NCBI RefSeq assembly: GCF_019801965.1 | Contig: NZ_JAHVIA010000002.1 | Coordinates: forward strand, 558,001 to 622,000 | DNA length: 64,000 bases | Reading direction: 5' to 3' | DNA from: Salipiger bermudensis | Lineage (GTDB): Bacteria > Pseudomonadota > Alphaproteobacteria > Rhodobacterales > Rhodobacteraceae | In this document: positions 45,606 through 54,586 of the stretch, one piece after another | Layout of the letters: each line of letters opens with the position of its first letter | Position numbering within the stretch: the first letter of the stretch is position 1 | Notes under the pieces: model-generated | Told to the model about the DNA's origin: nothing | The model's database searches: none | What the model saw: only the letters and a program-made list of their open reading frames with translations | Made by a program: the position numbers and the translations under genes

Positions 45606-46382
45606 ATGGCCAAACTGCTGCATCCCAAGGCGACCGCCGTCTGGCTGGTCGACAACACCACGCTGACCTTCAAGCAGATCGCCGATTTCACCGGCTATCA
45701 CGAGCTTGAGGTGCAGGGGATCGCGGATGGCGACGTCGCCGCCGGCGTCAAGGGCTTCGACCCGGTCGCCAACAACCAGCTCGAGCAGTCGGAGATCGAC
45801 AAGGCCGAGAACAACCCGCTGCACAAGCTCAAGCTGAAGTACAACGCCGCCGCCGTCGATGAAGACAAGCGCCGCGGGCCGCGTTACACGCCGCTGTCGA
45901 AGCGCCAGGACCGTCCGAACTCGATCCTGTGGCTGGTCAAGTTCCACCCCGAGCTGTCCGACGGCCAGATCTCCAAGCTGGTGGGCACCACCAAGCCGAC
46001 GATCCAGTCGATCCGCGAGCGCACCCACTGGAACATCCAGAACATGCAGCCCATCGACCCGGTGGCGCTGGGGCTGTGCCGCCAGTCCGAGCTCGATGCC
46101 GCGGTGGCCAAGGCCGCCAAGAAGCTCGACGAGGTGATGACCGACGACGAGCGCCGCAAGCTGGTCTCGACCGAGCAGAGCCTCGGCATGGAGCCCGAGC
46201 CGCGTCTGCCCTCGGCCATCGAAGGGCTCGAGACCTTCTCGCTCTCCGACCCGCGCGGCGAGGATGACGAGGAAGAGGACACCCGCGGCCCGAGCGATTT
46301 CTCGGATGCGGACAGCTTCTTCAACCTGCCCTCGGGCGGCGACGATGACGAGGACGACGACAGCGACGATCCGCGCCGCTGA
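45606..46382 (+). CDS. trcR: TrcR-like DUF1013 cell-cycle transcriptional regulator
   Basis: A 258-residue cytoplasmic protein with the DUF1013 domain. The first ~150 residues contain two helix-turn-helix-like stretches (TLTFKQIADFTGYHELEVQ and DGQISKLVGTTKPTIQSI). The C-terminus is highly acidic (DEEEDTRG, DDDEDDDSDDP). DUF1013 proteins of alphaproteobacteria are named TrcR and linked to cell-cycle control. GGAGACGAGAC lies before the ATG. It is monocistronic, with its own terminator. Confidence 0.85.
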   Translation: MAKLLHPKATAVWLVDNTTLTFKQIADFTGYHELEVQGIADGDVAAGVKGFDPVANNQLEQSEIDKAENNPLHKLKLKYNAAAVDEDKRRGPRYTPLSKRQDRPNSILWLVKFHPELSDGQISKLVGTTKPTIQSIRERTHWNIQNMQPIDPVALGLCRQSELDAAVAKAAKKLDEVMTDDERRKLVSTEQSLGMEPEPRLPSAIEGLETFSLSDPRGEDDEEEDTRGPSDFSDADSFFNLPSGGDDDEDDDSDDPRR

Positions 46383-46409
46383 TCGCGCCCCTCATCTCCA
46401 GAGACAGGA

Positions 46410-46437
46410 AACGCGCCGCGAGAGTGGCGCGTTTTTT
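46410..46437 (+). terminator. Intrinsic terminator of trcR
   Basis: AACGCGCC (46410-46417) pairs with GGCGCGTT (46426-46433), followed by four further T. Confidence 0.88.
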
Positions 46438-46462
46438 CATGGTCCGAGGGGGGGAACGGCGC

Positions 46463-47056
46463 TCAGACCCGCTTGCGGGCGTTCAGCGCGGCGGTGATGG
46501 TGCCGTCGTCGAGATAGTCGAGCTCGCCGCCGATGGGGACGCCCTGGGCCAGCGAGGTCAGCTCCACCCGGGTCTCGAGCTGGTCGGCGATGTAATGCGC
46601 GGTGGTCTGGCCGTCGACGGTGGCGTTGAGCGCGAGGATCACCTCGGTGATCGCCTCGCCGTCGATGCGCGCCACCAGCTGCGGGATGCGCAGCTCTTCG
46701 GGGCCCACGTTGTCGAGCGCCGAGAGCGTGCCGCCGAGCACGTGGTAGCGGCCCTTGAAGACGCCCGAGCGCTCCATCGCCCAGAGATCGGCGACGTCCT
46801 CGACGACGCAGATCTGGCCGTTGGCGCGGCGCTCGTCGGCGCAGATCGGGCAGATCTCGGCAGTGCCGACATTGCCGCAGTTGAGGCATTCGCGCGCCGA
46901 GCGCGCCACCTGCTGCATGGCATCCGCGAGCGGCTGCAGGAGCAGCGCGCGCTTGCGGATCAGGTGCAGCACCGCGCGCCGCGCCGAGCGCGGCCCGAGG
47001 CCGGGCAGCTTGGCCATCAGGTCGATCAGCGCGTCGATTTCGGTGCGGTCGGGCAA
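46463..47056 (-). CDS. recR: Recombination mediator RecR
   Basis: A 197-residue RecR that works with RecF/RecO to load RecA at gaps. It has the N-terminal helix-hairpin-helix ([15 protein letters not shown]), a Cys4 zinc finger ([16 protein letters not shown]) and a Toprim domain ([17 protein letters not shown]). It lies 88 nt downstream of ybaB, the standard pair. Confidence 0.95.
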   Translation of the reverse strand: MPDRTEIDALIDLMAKLPGLGPRSARRAVLHLIRKRALLLQPLADAMQQVARSARECLNCGNVGTAEICPICADERRANGQICVVEDVADLWAMERSGVFKGRYHVLGGTLSALDNVGPEELRIPQLVARIDGEAITEVILALNATVDGQTTAHYIADQLETRVELTSLAQGVPIGGELDYLDDGTITAALNARKRV

Positions 47057-47144
47057 GGGGAAACTCCGGCGGGCGCGGATGCGCGGCGCCGGGGGCCGGC
47101 GCCGCGAGGGGATCGTCAGGGCGCGGATCCGCCCGAAGGCCGGA

Positions 47145-47489
47145 TCAGAACGGCAGCTTCATGTCGGCGGGCAGGCCCATCTCGGAGGTGAGCTTCTGCA
47201 TCTCCTCCTGCGCTTTCTCCTGCGCCTTGGCCTGCGCGTCCTTGATGGCGGCGAGGATCAGGTCCTCGACCACTTCCTTGTCGTCGGAATTGAAGATCGA
47301 CGGGTCGATGTCGAGCCCGCGCAGCTCGCCCTTGGCCGAGGCGGTGGCCTTGACCAGGCCCGCGCCGGACTCGCCGGTCACTTCCATCGCCTTCAGATCG
47401 TCCTGCAGCTGGGTCATCTTGCCCTGCATGTCCTGCGCGGCCTTCATCATCTTGGCCATGTCGCCAAGTCCGCCCAAACCTTTCAGCAT
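47145..47489 (-). CDS. YbaB/EbfC nucleoid-associated protein
   Basis: A 114-residue DNA-binding protein with the YbaB pattern: N-terminal Gly/Met-rich start ([19 protein letters not shown]), the [22 protein letters not shown] strand (shown as GKMTQLQDD and [13 protein letters not shown]), and a C-terminal helix. It sits directly before recR, its usual partner. dnaX, normally upstream, is absent: capsule gene kpsC is there instead. The ATG at 47489 is preferred over 47492 by spacing to GGAG. Confidence 0.92.
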   Translation of the reverse strand: MLKGLGGLGDMAKMMKAAQDMQGKMTQLQDDLKAMEVTGESGAGLVKATASAKGELRGLDIDPSIFNSDDKEVVEDLILAAIKDAQAKAQEKAQEEMQKLTSEMGLPADMKLPF

Positions 47490-47587
47490 CATCTCTCTCC
47501 TGCGTCGCGGGCGCGGGGATCGCGGCCCTGGCATTTGCCCCAGTATATCGCAGTCGTGGCCGCGATCGACAAGTGGGGCGGCCGCGA

Positions 47588-49717
47588 CTAGCGGCGCCAG
47601 AGAGGCGCGCGACTGGCAAACAGGCCCTGAAGCTTGGAAAGCAGCCGGTTGGCCGGCCCGGGGCGCGGCAGGGCGCCGCTCTCGAGCCGATGGGCCACGA
47701 GCTCGACCGGGCAGGGCAGGCCGGTGAGCGGGTCGCGGTAGCGCGGGTAGGCAATGAGCGTGGCGTGGACGAGCGCCTCGAGCGTCGGGCGCGGCCCGCC
47801 GAGGCGGCGGGCGGGGATGGGCCCGAGATCGCGGGTCAGGCCCCAGCCTGCGTAGAACGGCGCGCCGAGCGTGGTGACCGGCAGGCCGCGCAGCAGCGCC
47901 TCGAAGCCGGTAAGCGAGGTCAGGGTCCAGACCTCGTGGACCTGTGGCAGCAGCGCGCCCATGTCGGCGTCCCGGAGCGTCAGGTCGGCCCATTGCTCGG
48001 GCGCCGCGACGTGGCCCGGGCGCAGGCCCGCCTCGACATCCGGGTGCGGCTTCCAGAGGATCACCGCGCCGGGGTTCGCGGCCCGGACGCGGGCGAGCAG
48101 ATCGGCATTGCTCTGCATCTCCGGGCTGCCGAGGCGGATCGAGGCGTCGTCCTCGACCTGTCCGGGCACGAGGATGCGGTGGCCCTCGGGAAGCGGCGGC
48201 AGGGGGCCGGAGAGGTTGTATTTGGTGAGCCTGCCCGAGACGATGCGGGCAATGAGACGTCGGGCGCGCTCGCTCTGGTCGGGGCGGGGCTGGGCGGTCT
48301 CGGCGATGAGGCGTTCGAGCCGCGAGGGGCGCGTGGGATCGTAGTAGATACCGAGATCATCGGCCACCAGCGACAGCGGCGCCACCAGTTCGGCGCCGAG
48401 CCCGCGCGAGCGCAGGAAGCCATCCTCGATGCGGACGGTGCCGGGGTCGGCTTCGGCGGCGCCCCAGATCATCCGGGCGCGGCCCCCCTCGGCCCGCTGC
48501 CGGGCCTCCTCGGCGCTGCGGGCGAAGACCACGGGGCGTTCGCTGCCGAAGAATCCCTGCAGCGGCTTGCGCTTCCACAGCCGCATGTTCTCGGCGACCC
48601 AGCCGTGACGGTCCTCGCGCCAGGCCCGGGCGCGGGCCTCGAGCGTGGCGAGCACGTCCTCGATCTCGCAGAGCCGGTCGCGGTAGGGATCGTACCAGGT
48701 GGGATAGAGGATCATCGCCGCCGCGAAGAGCTGGGTGCGGGTCAGGCGGCGCTGGCGGCGGGGCAGGGGTGTTTCCTCGTCCGTCAGGCCCCAGCCGGCG
48801 TAGAAAGGCTGGCCGAAGACGCGCGGCCGGTGGCCGGCGAGGATCGCCTCGAAGCCCATCTGCGAGGACACGGTATAGACCGCGATGGCGCCCTCGAGCA
48901 GCGCCTGCGGCGAGGCGGGGTCGGTGAACAGCGTGACGCGCCCGGTGGCGTCCTCGGGGCGATAGTGCCCGCCGCGGAAGCCCTCGCGGGTTTCGGGGTG
49001 GCTGCGGATCACGATGCGCTGGCCCGGGTGCTCCTCCTGCGCCCAGTAGAGCATTTCGAGAAAGCGGTTGCGGTCGGCGCCGGAGGCGCGCACCGAGGCG
49101 TCGCCCTCGGTCTGGTCGATGACCAGGACATAGCCGGGCTCGGGCACCGGGTCGGCGGGATCGACGGCGGCATACTTGGTCAGATGCGCGGCCTGTATCC
49201 GTGCCATCGCGCCGCGGGCGCGCTCGAGCAGCGCGTGATCGTCGAGCGGATGGGTGGCCAGAAGCGTCTCGAGGTCGGAGACGGTTGCGGGATCGAAATG
49301 CACCCCCGCGCGGTCGAGCAGCAGGCCCAGCGGCGGCTCGCCGCTGCGGCCGGGATGCAGCGAGCGCAGGAAGGCATCCTCGATGCGCAGGAGGGGCGCG
49401 CCCCGCGCCGTTGCCACCCGCTCGCCGCGATGGGCATAGGGCGACTGGCCCCAGACCCCGACCATGTCGCCGTCTCCGGGGCGGCCCAGCGACACCCGGT
49501 AGCCTGCCAGCGACAGGATGCGGCGCAGCCTCGGCTGGCGCAGAAAACCGGCATTGTAGACGTAAAGACGCCGGGGGCTCTCACCCCCGGCGTCCGGTCG
49601 ACCATCGTCGGTCTGGCTCAGGATCAGCCCCCCGATCCCTGCACCAGCGTCGCGGTCGTCGCCAGCGTGTTGACGGCGCCGAAGGAGCCGAGCAGCGACG
49701 AGATCGTCTTGCTCCAC
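47588..49717 (-). CDS. kpsC: Capsule polysaccharide biosynthesis protein KpsC (dual Kdo glycosyltransferase)
   Basis: A protein of about 677-709 residues with two tandem, related halves: YVYNAGFLRQPRLRRILSLAG... to about residue 370, and RPVVFARSAEEARQ... from about 400. Each contains RIEDGFLRS/RIEDAFLRS, LGIYYDP/AGVHFDP, SGRLTKYN/AHLTKYA and TVSSQMGFEAIL/TLTSLTGFEALL with FGQPFYAGWGLT/LGAPFYAGWGLT. This is KpsC, which with KpsS builds the poly-Kdo linker on lipid for group-2 capsules. The start is uncertain: no ATG, GTG or TTG lies near the expected N-terminus (~49620). The GTG at 49717 shown here adds 30 odd residues and overlaps the export gene by 94 nt; CTG near 49620 is an alternative. 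Confidence 0.88.
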   Translation of the reverse strand: MEQDDLVAARLLRRRQHAGDDRDAGAGIGGLILSQTDDGRPDAGGESPRRLYVYNAGFLRQPRLRRILSLAGYRVSLGRPGDGDMVGVWGQSPYAHRGERVATARGAPLLRIEDAFLRSLHPGRSGEPPLGLLLDRAGVHFDPATVSDLETLLATHPLDDHALLERARGAMARIQAAHLTKYAAVDPADPVPEPGYVLVIDQTEGDASVRASGADRNRFLEMLYWAQEEHPGQRIVIRSHPETREGFRGGHYRPEDATGRVTLFTDPASPQALLEGAIAVYTVSSQMGFEAILAGHRPRVFGQPFYAGWGLTDEETPLPRRQRRLTRTQLFAAAMILYPTWYDPYRDRLCEIEDVLATLEARARAWREDRHGWVAENMRLWKRKPLQGFFGSERPVVFARSAEEARQRAEGGRARMIWGAAEADPGTVRIEDGFLRSRGLGAELVAPLSLVADDLGIYYDPTRPSRLERLIAETAQPRPDQSERARRLIARIVSGRLTKYNLSGPLPPLPEGHRILVPGQVEDDASIRLGSPEMQSNADLLARVRAANPGAVILWKPHPDVEAGLRPGHVAAPEQWADLTLRDADMGALLPQVHEVWTLTSLTGFEALLRGLPVTTLGAPFYAGWGLTRDLGPIPARRLGGPRPTLEALVHATLIAYPRYRDPLTGLPCPVELVAHRLESGALPRPGPANRLLSKLQGLFASRAPLWRR
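49570..49591. other. Hairpin at the start of kpsC
   Basis: GCCGGGGG (49570-49577) pairs with CCCCCGGC (49584-49591) around six nt. It lies in the first codons of the likely kpsC reading frame, a run of five G/C prone to indels. An out-of-frame ATG at 49605 is just upstream on the minus strand. Confidence 0.5.
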
Positions 49718-50775
49718 TGCGCGAAGGGCGCCTCGGTGACGTAGAGCGTGTCCTGGTCGCGCACCACGAAATCGCGCGCCATGAACATGCCGTTGGGCTG
49801 CGTCAGGTCGAGAACGTAGACCATGCGCTGCGCGCCGATCAGGTCGGAGCGGCCGAGCACCTGGTTGGCGATCTCGGCCGGCTCGTTGCGCATCACGAAG
49901 ACGCCGGTGGGATCGGCGGTGGTCGACAGCAGGCCGCCGACCTGGGCGATCGCCTCGAGCGCCGAAAGCGTCTGGCTCTCGAACGGCACGCGGGCCTGGG
50001 TGCCGGTGGCGCCGAGCGCGGTGAAGGAGCGGGTGTCGGCCTCGACGAGGATCTTGTCGCCGCCGCGCAGTGCGATGTCGAAGCGCGGGTTCTTGTAGAG
50101 ATCCTGGAACCAGATGCGCTCGGTCTGCTGGCCGCGGATCACCGAGATCTGGGTGATCTCGGGCTCCAGTGTGATGCCGCCTGCGCGGGCGAGCATGGCC
50201 GAGAGCGTACGGGTCGGGCGCTCGATGGCATAGACGCCCTGGCCGCCGACCGCGCCCACGAGGCTGACGGTGGAGCCGTCGCCGGCCAGGCGGCGAACCT
50301 CGACCTGCGGGTCCGGGGTCTGCTCGGCGAGGCGCTCGGTGATGATCCGGCGCACCGCCTCGGGCGAGTTGCCGGCGGCGCGGATGCGGCCGGCATAGGG
50401 CACGAAGATGAAGCCCGAGCCGTCGACCTGCACCTCTTCCAGCGTGGTGGCATTGGCGGTCTCGGCCACGAGCAGGCCGTCATCGACGTTTTCCCAGATC
50501 GTCAGCCCGAGCGTGTCACCGGGCTGGATGGTGTCGGAGCCCACGACCGAGGCGCTCTGGAAGCCCTCGGTGAAGCCGAGCGCCGGCACCACGGCGGTGG
50601 CGCGGCTCACCCGGTCGTTCACGGTGACGATGAAGGCGTCGCCTTCGCGCATCACCGAGCCGGAGTAGATCTCGCTCTTGGTGGGGCCAGACCGCGGCAA
50701 GGTGCAGGAGGCCAGGATGGACATCGCGGCCAGCACCGCGACGGTCTTCACCCATCGTGTGGTGGAAAGGTTCAC
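49624..50775 (-). CDS. Capsular polysaccharide outer-membrane export protein (Wza/KpsD family)
   Basis: A 383-residue lipoprotein; the signal peptide ends in a lipobox (ILASC, Cys near 24). It has the polysaccharide-export domain (IQPGDTLGLTIWENVDDG) and SLBB repeats (TVSLVGAVGGQGVYAIERPTRTLSAMLARAGG, shown here as TVSLVGAVGGQGVYAI and RPTRTLSAMLARAGG). It forms the channel in the outer membrane for capsule export. It lies between kpsS and kpsC. The inner-membrane ABC transporter (KpsMT) and KpsE are not in this window. Confidence 0.9.
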   Translation of the reverse strand: MNLSTTRWVKTVAVLAAMSILASCTLPRSGPTKSEIYSGSVMREGDAFIVTVNDRVSRATAVVPALGFTEGFQSASVVGSDTIQPGDTLGLTIWENVDDGLLVAETANATTLEEVQVDGSGFIFVPYAGRIRAAGNSPEAVRRIITERLAEQTPDPQVEVRRLAGDGSTVSLVGAVGGQGVYAIERPTRTLSAMLARAGGITLEPEITQISVIRGQQTERIWFQDLYKNPRFDIALRGGDKILVEADTRSFTALGATGTQARVPFESQTLSALEAIAQVGGLLSTTADPTGVFVMRNEPAEIANQVLGRSDLIGAQRMVYVLDLTQPNGMFMARDFVVRDQDTLYVTEAPFAQWSKTISSLLGSFGAVNTLATTATLVQGSGG

Positions 50776-50870
50776 TGCTCGGTCTCCTCGACCTGTTCTT
50801 ATCTGCCTCAGGTTTTTTCGCTAACCTATCGGAATCCGGCCTCAAAAGCCAGTCCGAGGGCTTCTCGGCC

Positions 50871-52163
50871 TCAGCGCACCACGCGCAACTGTTGCCGAGG
50901 GGCCGCGGTGCCGTGACGCAGGGCATCGTAGGGATCATCGGCCGAGAGCATCATGTCGACCACCAGCCGCAGCAGCTGCCGGCGCCCGCGCGAGGAGTAG
51001 AAGCCGCCGGGAACTTGACTGGTTTCAAGCAGATAGCGCCGATAATCGCGATAGGCACGGGTGTCGGGCCGGGCCGGCTGGGCGAAGAACTCGGGCAGCG
51101 GCTGCGCCGAGACGAGCTCGGGCTTGGCATAGACCGCCTCGCCATAGACCTTGAGCGGGATGCCCCGCCACAGCACCTGCTGCCCGGCGGTGGAGTTCAC
51201 CGTGACGGCGCTGCGGGCGTCGTTGAGCAGCTGTGCCAGCTTGCCGCCGCGCACGAAATGCACCCGGTCGGCGATGTTCAGGCGTCTGGCGGCCTCGCGG
51301 ATGGTGTGCCGCACGGGCGCCCGCCCGTCCTCCAGCGGATGCGCCTTGAAGACGAGGTGATGGTGCCCCGGCGCGCCTTCGGCGAAGCCTTGCATCACCA
51401 GTTCGATGAACTCGGTCATCGAGGCGAAGGGCGAGTGCTGCCGGAAGCTCGCGTCATGCTCGAGCTGCATCAGAACGAGGTGATAGGGGAAGCCGCCGCG
51501 ACGGATGCGCAGGGTCTCCGCCAGCCGCTCGACCCGGTGCAGCGGCATCAGCAGCAGGCGCTTGAGATAGAGCCGGAACTCCTGCGTCACGCTGAGGTCG
51601 CGATGCGGGCGGAAATTGCGGTAGGCGCCGTTCCGGAACATCACGAACCAGTGGTAGAGCGCGCCGTAGAAGATGTGCTGGCGCATGTCGCCCCAGTGCC
51701 CGGGCGGCAGCGGCGCTTCCATGTCGGATTGCGCGAGCGCGGCGCGCATTTCCGCGATGTCCATGTCCATCAGCCGGGAATGGCCGTTCGAGCCGCCGCG
51801 CTCGTAGCTGACCCAGTAGGGGCGCATGTAGCCTTCCTCGAAGACATGCACGGTCAGGCCGCGGGCGCGGGCGATGGCGACGGCCTCGGCATGGATGCGG
51901 CGGGTGTCGCCGTAGAGCACGAGATCGGTGACGCGCTTTTCCGCGAGCAGCGCCTCGAGCCGGGCGGGCCAGTCTTCGGGCGCGCCGTTGAAGGGGAGGT
52001 AGCTCGCGGCGGGGGACCAGAAGGCGCGGTCGCCGGCATTGAACCCCACCCGCCAGACCTCGGCCCCGGCGCGGCGCAGCATGGCGCCCAGCCGCTGGAA
52101 GAAGGGCCCGTGCGGCCCCTGCAGGAAGAGGAACACCCGGGCGGGAACGGTTGCCTTGCTCAT
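50871..52163 (-). CDS. kpsS: Capsule polysaccharide biosynthesis protein KpsS
   Basis: A 430-residue Kdo transferase-like protein. It has the KpsS/LipB N-terminus (RVFLFLQGPHGPFFQRLGAML), YGDTRRIH, VFEEGYMRPYWVSYERGG, KAHPLEDGR and NSTAGQQVLWRGIPLKVYG. It is the first gene of the leftward capsule group, 95 nt before the export gene. It starts the poly-Kdo linker that KpsC extends. Confidence 0.9.
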   Translation of the reverse strand: MSKATVPARVFLFLQGPHGPFFQRLGAMLRRAGAEVWRVGFNAGDRAFWSPAASYLPFNGAPEDWPARLEALLAEKRVTDLVLYGDTRRIHAEAVAIARARGLTVHVFEEGYMRPYWVSYERGGSNGHSRLMDMDIAEMRAALAQSDMEAPLPPGHWGDMRQHIFYGALYHWFVMFRNGAYRNFRPHRDLSVTQEFRLYLKRLLLMPLHRVERLAETLRIRRGGFPYHLVLMQLEHDASFRQHSPFASMTEFIELVMQGFAEGAPGHHHLVFKAHPLEDGRAPVRHTIREAARRLNIADRVHFVRGGKLAQLLNDARSAVTVNSTAGQQVLWRGIPLKVYGEAVYAKPELVSAQPLPEFFAQPARPDTRAYRDYRRYLLETSQVPGGFYSSRGRRQLLRLVVDMMLSADDPYDALRHGTAAPRQQLRVVR

Positions 52164-52256
52164 GTCGCCCCGCTAATGCTTCGCCTGTAACAGCAATCCA
52201 TACCGGGGTTTCCCGGCGAAATTAAGGCCCGCGTTGGGCGGGCCGGGAGAGGACGG

Positions 52257-52844
52257 ATGTTCACCGGCATCGTGACGGATATGGGCGAGGTGCGCAGCCT
52301 CGAGCAGGCGGGCGACCTGACGGCGCGGATCGGCACCGGCTACGACACCTCCGGGATCGAGATCGGCGCTTCGATCGCCTGCGACGGCGTCTGCCTGACG
52401 GTGATCGATCTCGGCCCCGACTGGTTCGACGTGCAGATCAGCGCCGAGACCGTGTCGAAGACCAATCTCGACGCCTGGACCGAGGGCCGTCGGATCAATC
52501 TCGAGCGCGCCCTCAAGGTTGGCGACGAGCTCGGAGGCCATATCGTCTCGGGCCATGTGGACGGGCTGGCCGAGGTGGTGGCGATGCGCGACGAGGGCGA
52601 CAGCACCCGCGTCACCCTGCGCGCCCCCGAGGCGCTGGCGAAATTCATCGCGCCCAAGGGCTCGGTGGCGCTGAACGGCACCTCGCTGACGGTGAACGAG
52701 GTCGAGGGCCGTGATTTCGGCATCAACTTCATCCCGCATACCAAGGAGGTCACCACCTGGGGCGGGGTGAAGGTCGGCGACCGGATCAATCTCGAGATCG
52801 ACACCCTGGCCCGCTACGTCGCCCGCCTCGCCGAGATGAGCTGA
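52257..52844 (+). CDS. ribE: Riboflavin synthase, alpha subunit
   Basis: A 195-residue enzyme with two beta-barrel repeats that makes riboflavin from two lumazine molecules. MFTGIVTDMGEV is the usual start. Repeat 1 has SIACDGVCLTVIDLG and repeat 2 has VALNGTSLTVNEVEG. GHVDG marks the substrate site. No FMN riboswitch is seen in the short upstream gap, and other rib genes are elsewhere. Confidence 0.96.
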   Translation: MFTGIVTDMGEVRSLEQAGDLTARIGTGYDTSGIEIGASIACDGVCLTVIDLGPDWFDVQISAETVSKTNLDAWTEGRRINLERALKVGDELGGHIVSGHVDGLAEVVAMRDEGDSTRVTLRAPEALAKFIAPKGSVALNGTSLTVNEVEGRDFGINFIPHTKEVTTWGGVKVGDRINLEIDTLARYVARLAEMS

Positions 52845-52894
52845 GATCGCCACAGGCTCAAAGCCTCCAGGCGCTAACGCTCCCGCCTCGCCAT

Positions 52895-52965
52895 CCCCTG
52901 TCTTCTTTGGTTCAAAAATACCTCGGGGGAGTCCGCCCCTGGCGGACGGGGGCAGAGCCCCCGCT
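52895..52965 (+). repeat. Dispersed intergenic repeat, copy 5
   Basis: The box CTGTCTTCTTTGGTTCAAAA with ATACCTCGGGGG is followed by two hairpins: GTCCGCC/GGCGGAC (52931-52947) and CGGGGGC-AGA-GCCCCCG (52947-52963). It lies between convergent ribE and soxT. The 52845-53023 gap holds nothing else. Confidence 0.65.
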
Positions 52966-53023
52966 TCCTTCGACTGTCGAGCCTGGCGCGACGGGGGCAG
53001 AGCGCCAAAAAACACCCCGCCCC

Positions 53024-54082
53024 TCACTCCGCCGGCTGGAACCCGACGATAAGCTGACGCAGCCCCAGCGCGGCGCCGGCGAAGATCGCCGCCATCGTGA
53101 CCGGCGCCGAGAAGGCCAGCACCGAGAAGGCCGAGAGCCCCTGTCCGATGGTGCAGCCCATGGCGATCACGGCCCCGGCGCCCATCAGCGCCGCGCCGAG
53201 GATCTGCCGGCGCAGCTCGCGCGGGTCCTCGCAGGCCTCCCAGCGGAAATGGCCCTTGATCAGCGAGCCGAGGAAGGCGCCGGCCCATACGCCGGCGACC
53301 GAGCCCACGGCGAAGGAGAGCGGCCGGACCGAGCCGGTCATCCACCACAGGATGCTGTCGCCGAGCGGCGCGGCGAAGCTGTGCGAGACCACCGGCAGCC
53401 CGGCAAAGCCGGTGCGCGCCACCCAGGCGGTGCCGGCCCAGGCCAGCACCACGCCGAGCCCAACCATCGCCGCCCAGAAGATCTGTTTCGGCCGGGCCCA
53501 GAGCCCGCGCGAGCTCAGCGAGACGGCGAGCAGGCCCAGCCCCAGCACGAGGCCGATGATCTCCGCGGAGAGGCCGGTCACGCGGCCGAGCTGGTGGGCG
53601 ATGCCGGGCGGCGTCGCGCTCATCACCTCCGCTTGCGGGAACAGCATGGCGCGCAGCGGTGCCAGCGGGCCGGCGAGGACCACGTAGGTCGAGACCCCCA
53701 TGACCAGGACGATGACGAAGCTGCGCAGGTCGCCGCCGCCGAGCCGGGCGACGGCGCCGTAGCCGCAATTGCCCGCCAGCGCCATGCCGTAGCCGAAGGC
53801 CAGCCCGCCCAGGATCGAGGCCAGCGGCATCCAGCGGATCGAGAGGTAATAGCTGTCGGAGGGGGCGAAGAGCCCGGCGCTCATCAGTCCGAAGCTGCCG
53901 AGGATGGCGATGCCGATGGCGATGCCCCACATCCGCATGCGCAGGTCGGAGCCGCCGTAGAGCAGATCCTCGATCGCGCCGAGGGTGCAGAATCGTCCGA
54001 GTCGCGCCGCGAGCCCCAGCAGCAGTCCGCTGCCCAGCCCGATCAGGGCGACCACATGATGTTCGCTCAACATCTCGAACAT
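53024..54082 (-). CDS. soxT: SoxT-like YeeE/YedE sulfur-compound permease
   Basis: A 352-residue inner-membrane protein with about ten helices. It belongs to the YeeE/YedE family, with the conserved Cys motifs RFCTLGAIED, GNCGYGAVARLG and AMGCTIGQGLS that are used to pass thiosulfate or sulfane sulfur. It lies just past soxR and is transcribed the same way. In sox clusters this family is called SoxT. The likely role is uptake of a sulfur compound that may feed SoxR sensing. The family is clear; soxT naming rests on context. Confidence 0.85.
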   Translation of the reverse strand: MFEMLSEHHVVALIGLGSGLLLGLAARLGRFCTLGAIEDLLYGGSDLRMRMWGIAIGIAILGSFGLMSAGLFAPSDSYYLSIRWMPLASILGGLAFGYGMALAGNCGYGAVARLGGGDLRSFVIVLVMGVSTYVVLAGPLAPLRAMLFPQAEVMSATPPGIAHQLGRVTGLSAEIIGLVLGLGLLAVSLSSRGLWARPKQIFWAAMVGLGVVLAWAGTAWVARTGFAGLPVVSHSFAAPLGDSILWWMTGSVRPLSFAVGSVAGVWAGAFLGSLIKGHFRWEACEDPRELRRQILGAALMGAGAVIAMGCTIGQGLSAFSVLAFSAPVTMAAIFAGAALGLRQLIVGFQPAE

Positions 54083-54146
54083 GCCGACTCCTCCCTTCCG
54101 GCGGGCTCGATGCCACGGCGCGAGACTACGCGCGCGGGTGGGGAAG

Positions 54147-54166
54147 ACTCAAGCGAAAGCTTGAAT
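54147..54166. promoter_or_regulatory. Inverted repeat in the soxR-soxT gap
   Basis: ACTCAAGC and GCTTGAAT are inverted around GAAA, pairing over 8 bp with one mismatch. It lacks a T run on either strand, so an operator or processing site for soxT is more likely than a terminator. Its spacing differs from the ATTC-N8-GAAT sites nearby. Confidence 0.35.
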
Positions 54167-54241
54167 GTGTTCCGCAGGGGTAGTGCCGTCTCAAGCGCCG
54201 GAGGCGCGCCTCGTCAGAGCGGTGGGGTCGCGCCCGCCGCG

Positions 54242-54586
54242 TCAGGCGTCGTCCTGGCAGAACAGCTCGTAGACCGTCTCGAGCATGCGCTTGGGGCGGT
54301 CGTCGGCGAGGCGGTAGTAGATCGCCTTGCCCTCGCGGCGCGGCACAACCAGCCCCTCGAGGCGCAGCCGCGAGAGCTGCTGCGACACCGCCGCCTGGCG
54401 GGCGGAGAGCAGCTCCTCGAGCTCGGTGACGGATTTCTCACCGGTGACGAGGTGGCAGAGGATCATCAGCCGGCCCTCGTGGCTGATCGCCTTCAGGAAG
54501 GCCGAGGCCGCGGCCGCCTTGTCGGCGATCCGGTCGAGCTCGTCATCGCTCAGGTCGTCGTTGATCACCGGAAGTGCCATGTTCAT
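54242..54586 (-). CDS. soxR: SoxR, ArsR-family repressor of the sox genes
   Basis: A 114-residue winged-helix repressor of the ArsR/SmtB family. The recognition helix is in LSARQAAVSQQLSRLRLEG and the wing in VVPRREGKAIYYRL. Cys44 (MILCHL) and Cys110 (LFCQDD) match the cysteine pair that SoxR/BigR/SqrR proteins use to form a polysulfide bridge when sulfane sulfur is present. GGAGG lies 7 nt before the ATG at 54586, which overlaps the soxS stop by 1 nt. Confidence 0.9.
   Translation of the reverse strand: MNMALPVINDDLSDDELDRIADKAAAASAFLKAISHEGRLMILCHLVTGEKSVTELEELLSARQAAVSQQLSRLRLEGLVVPRREGKAIYYRLADDRPKRMLETVYELFCQDDA

Noticed and set aside
47145-47993. Long version of the ybaB frame (282 codons)
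   Set aside because: The first 168 codons are antisense to kpsC-frame sequence with Arg/Pro-rich composition; the YbaB family starts at 47489.
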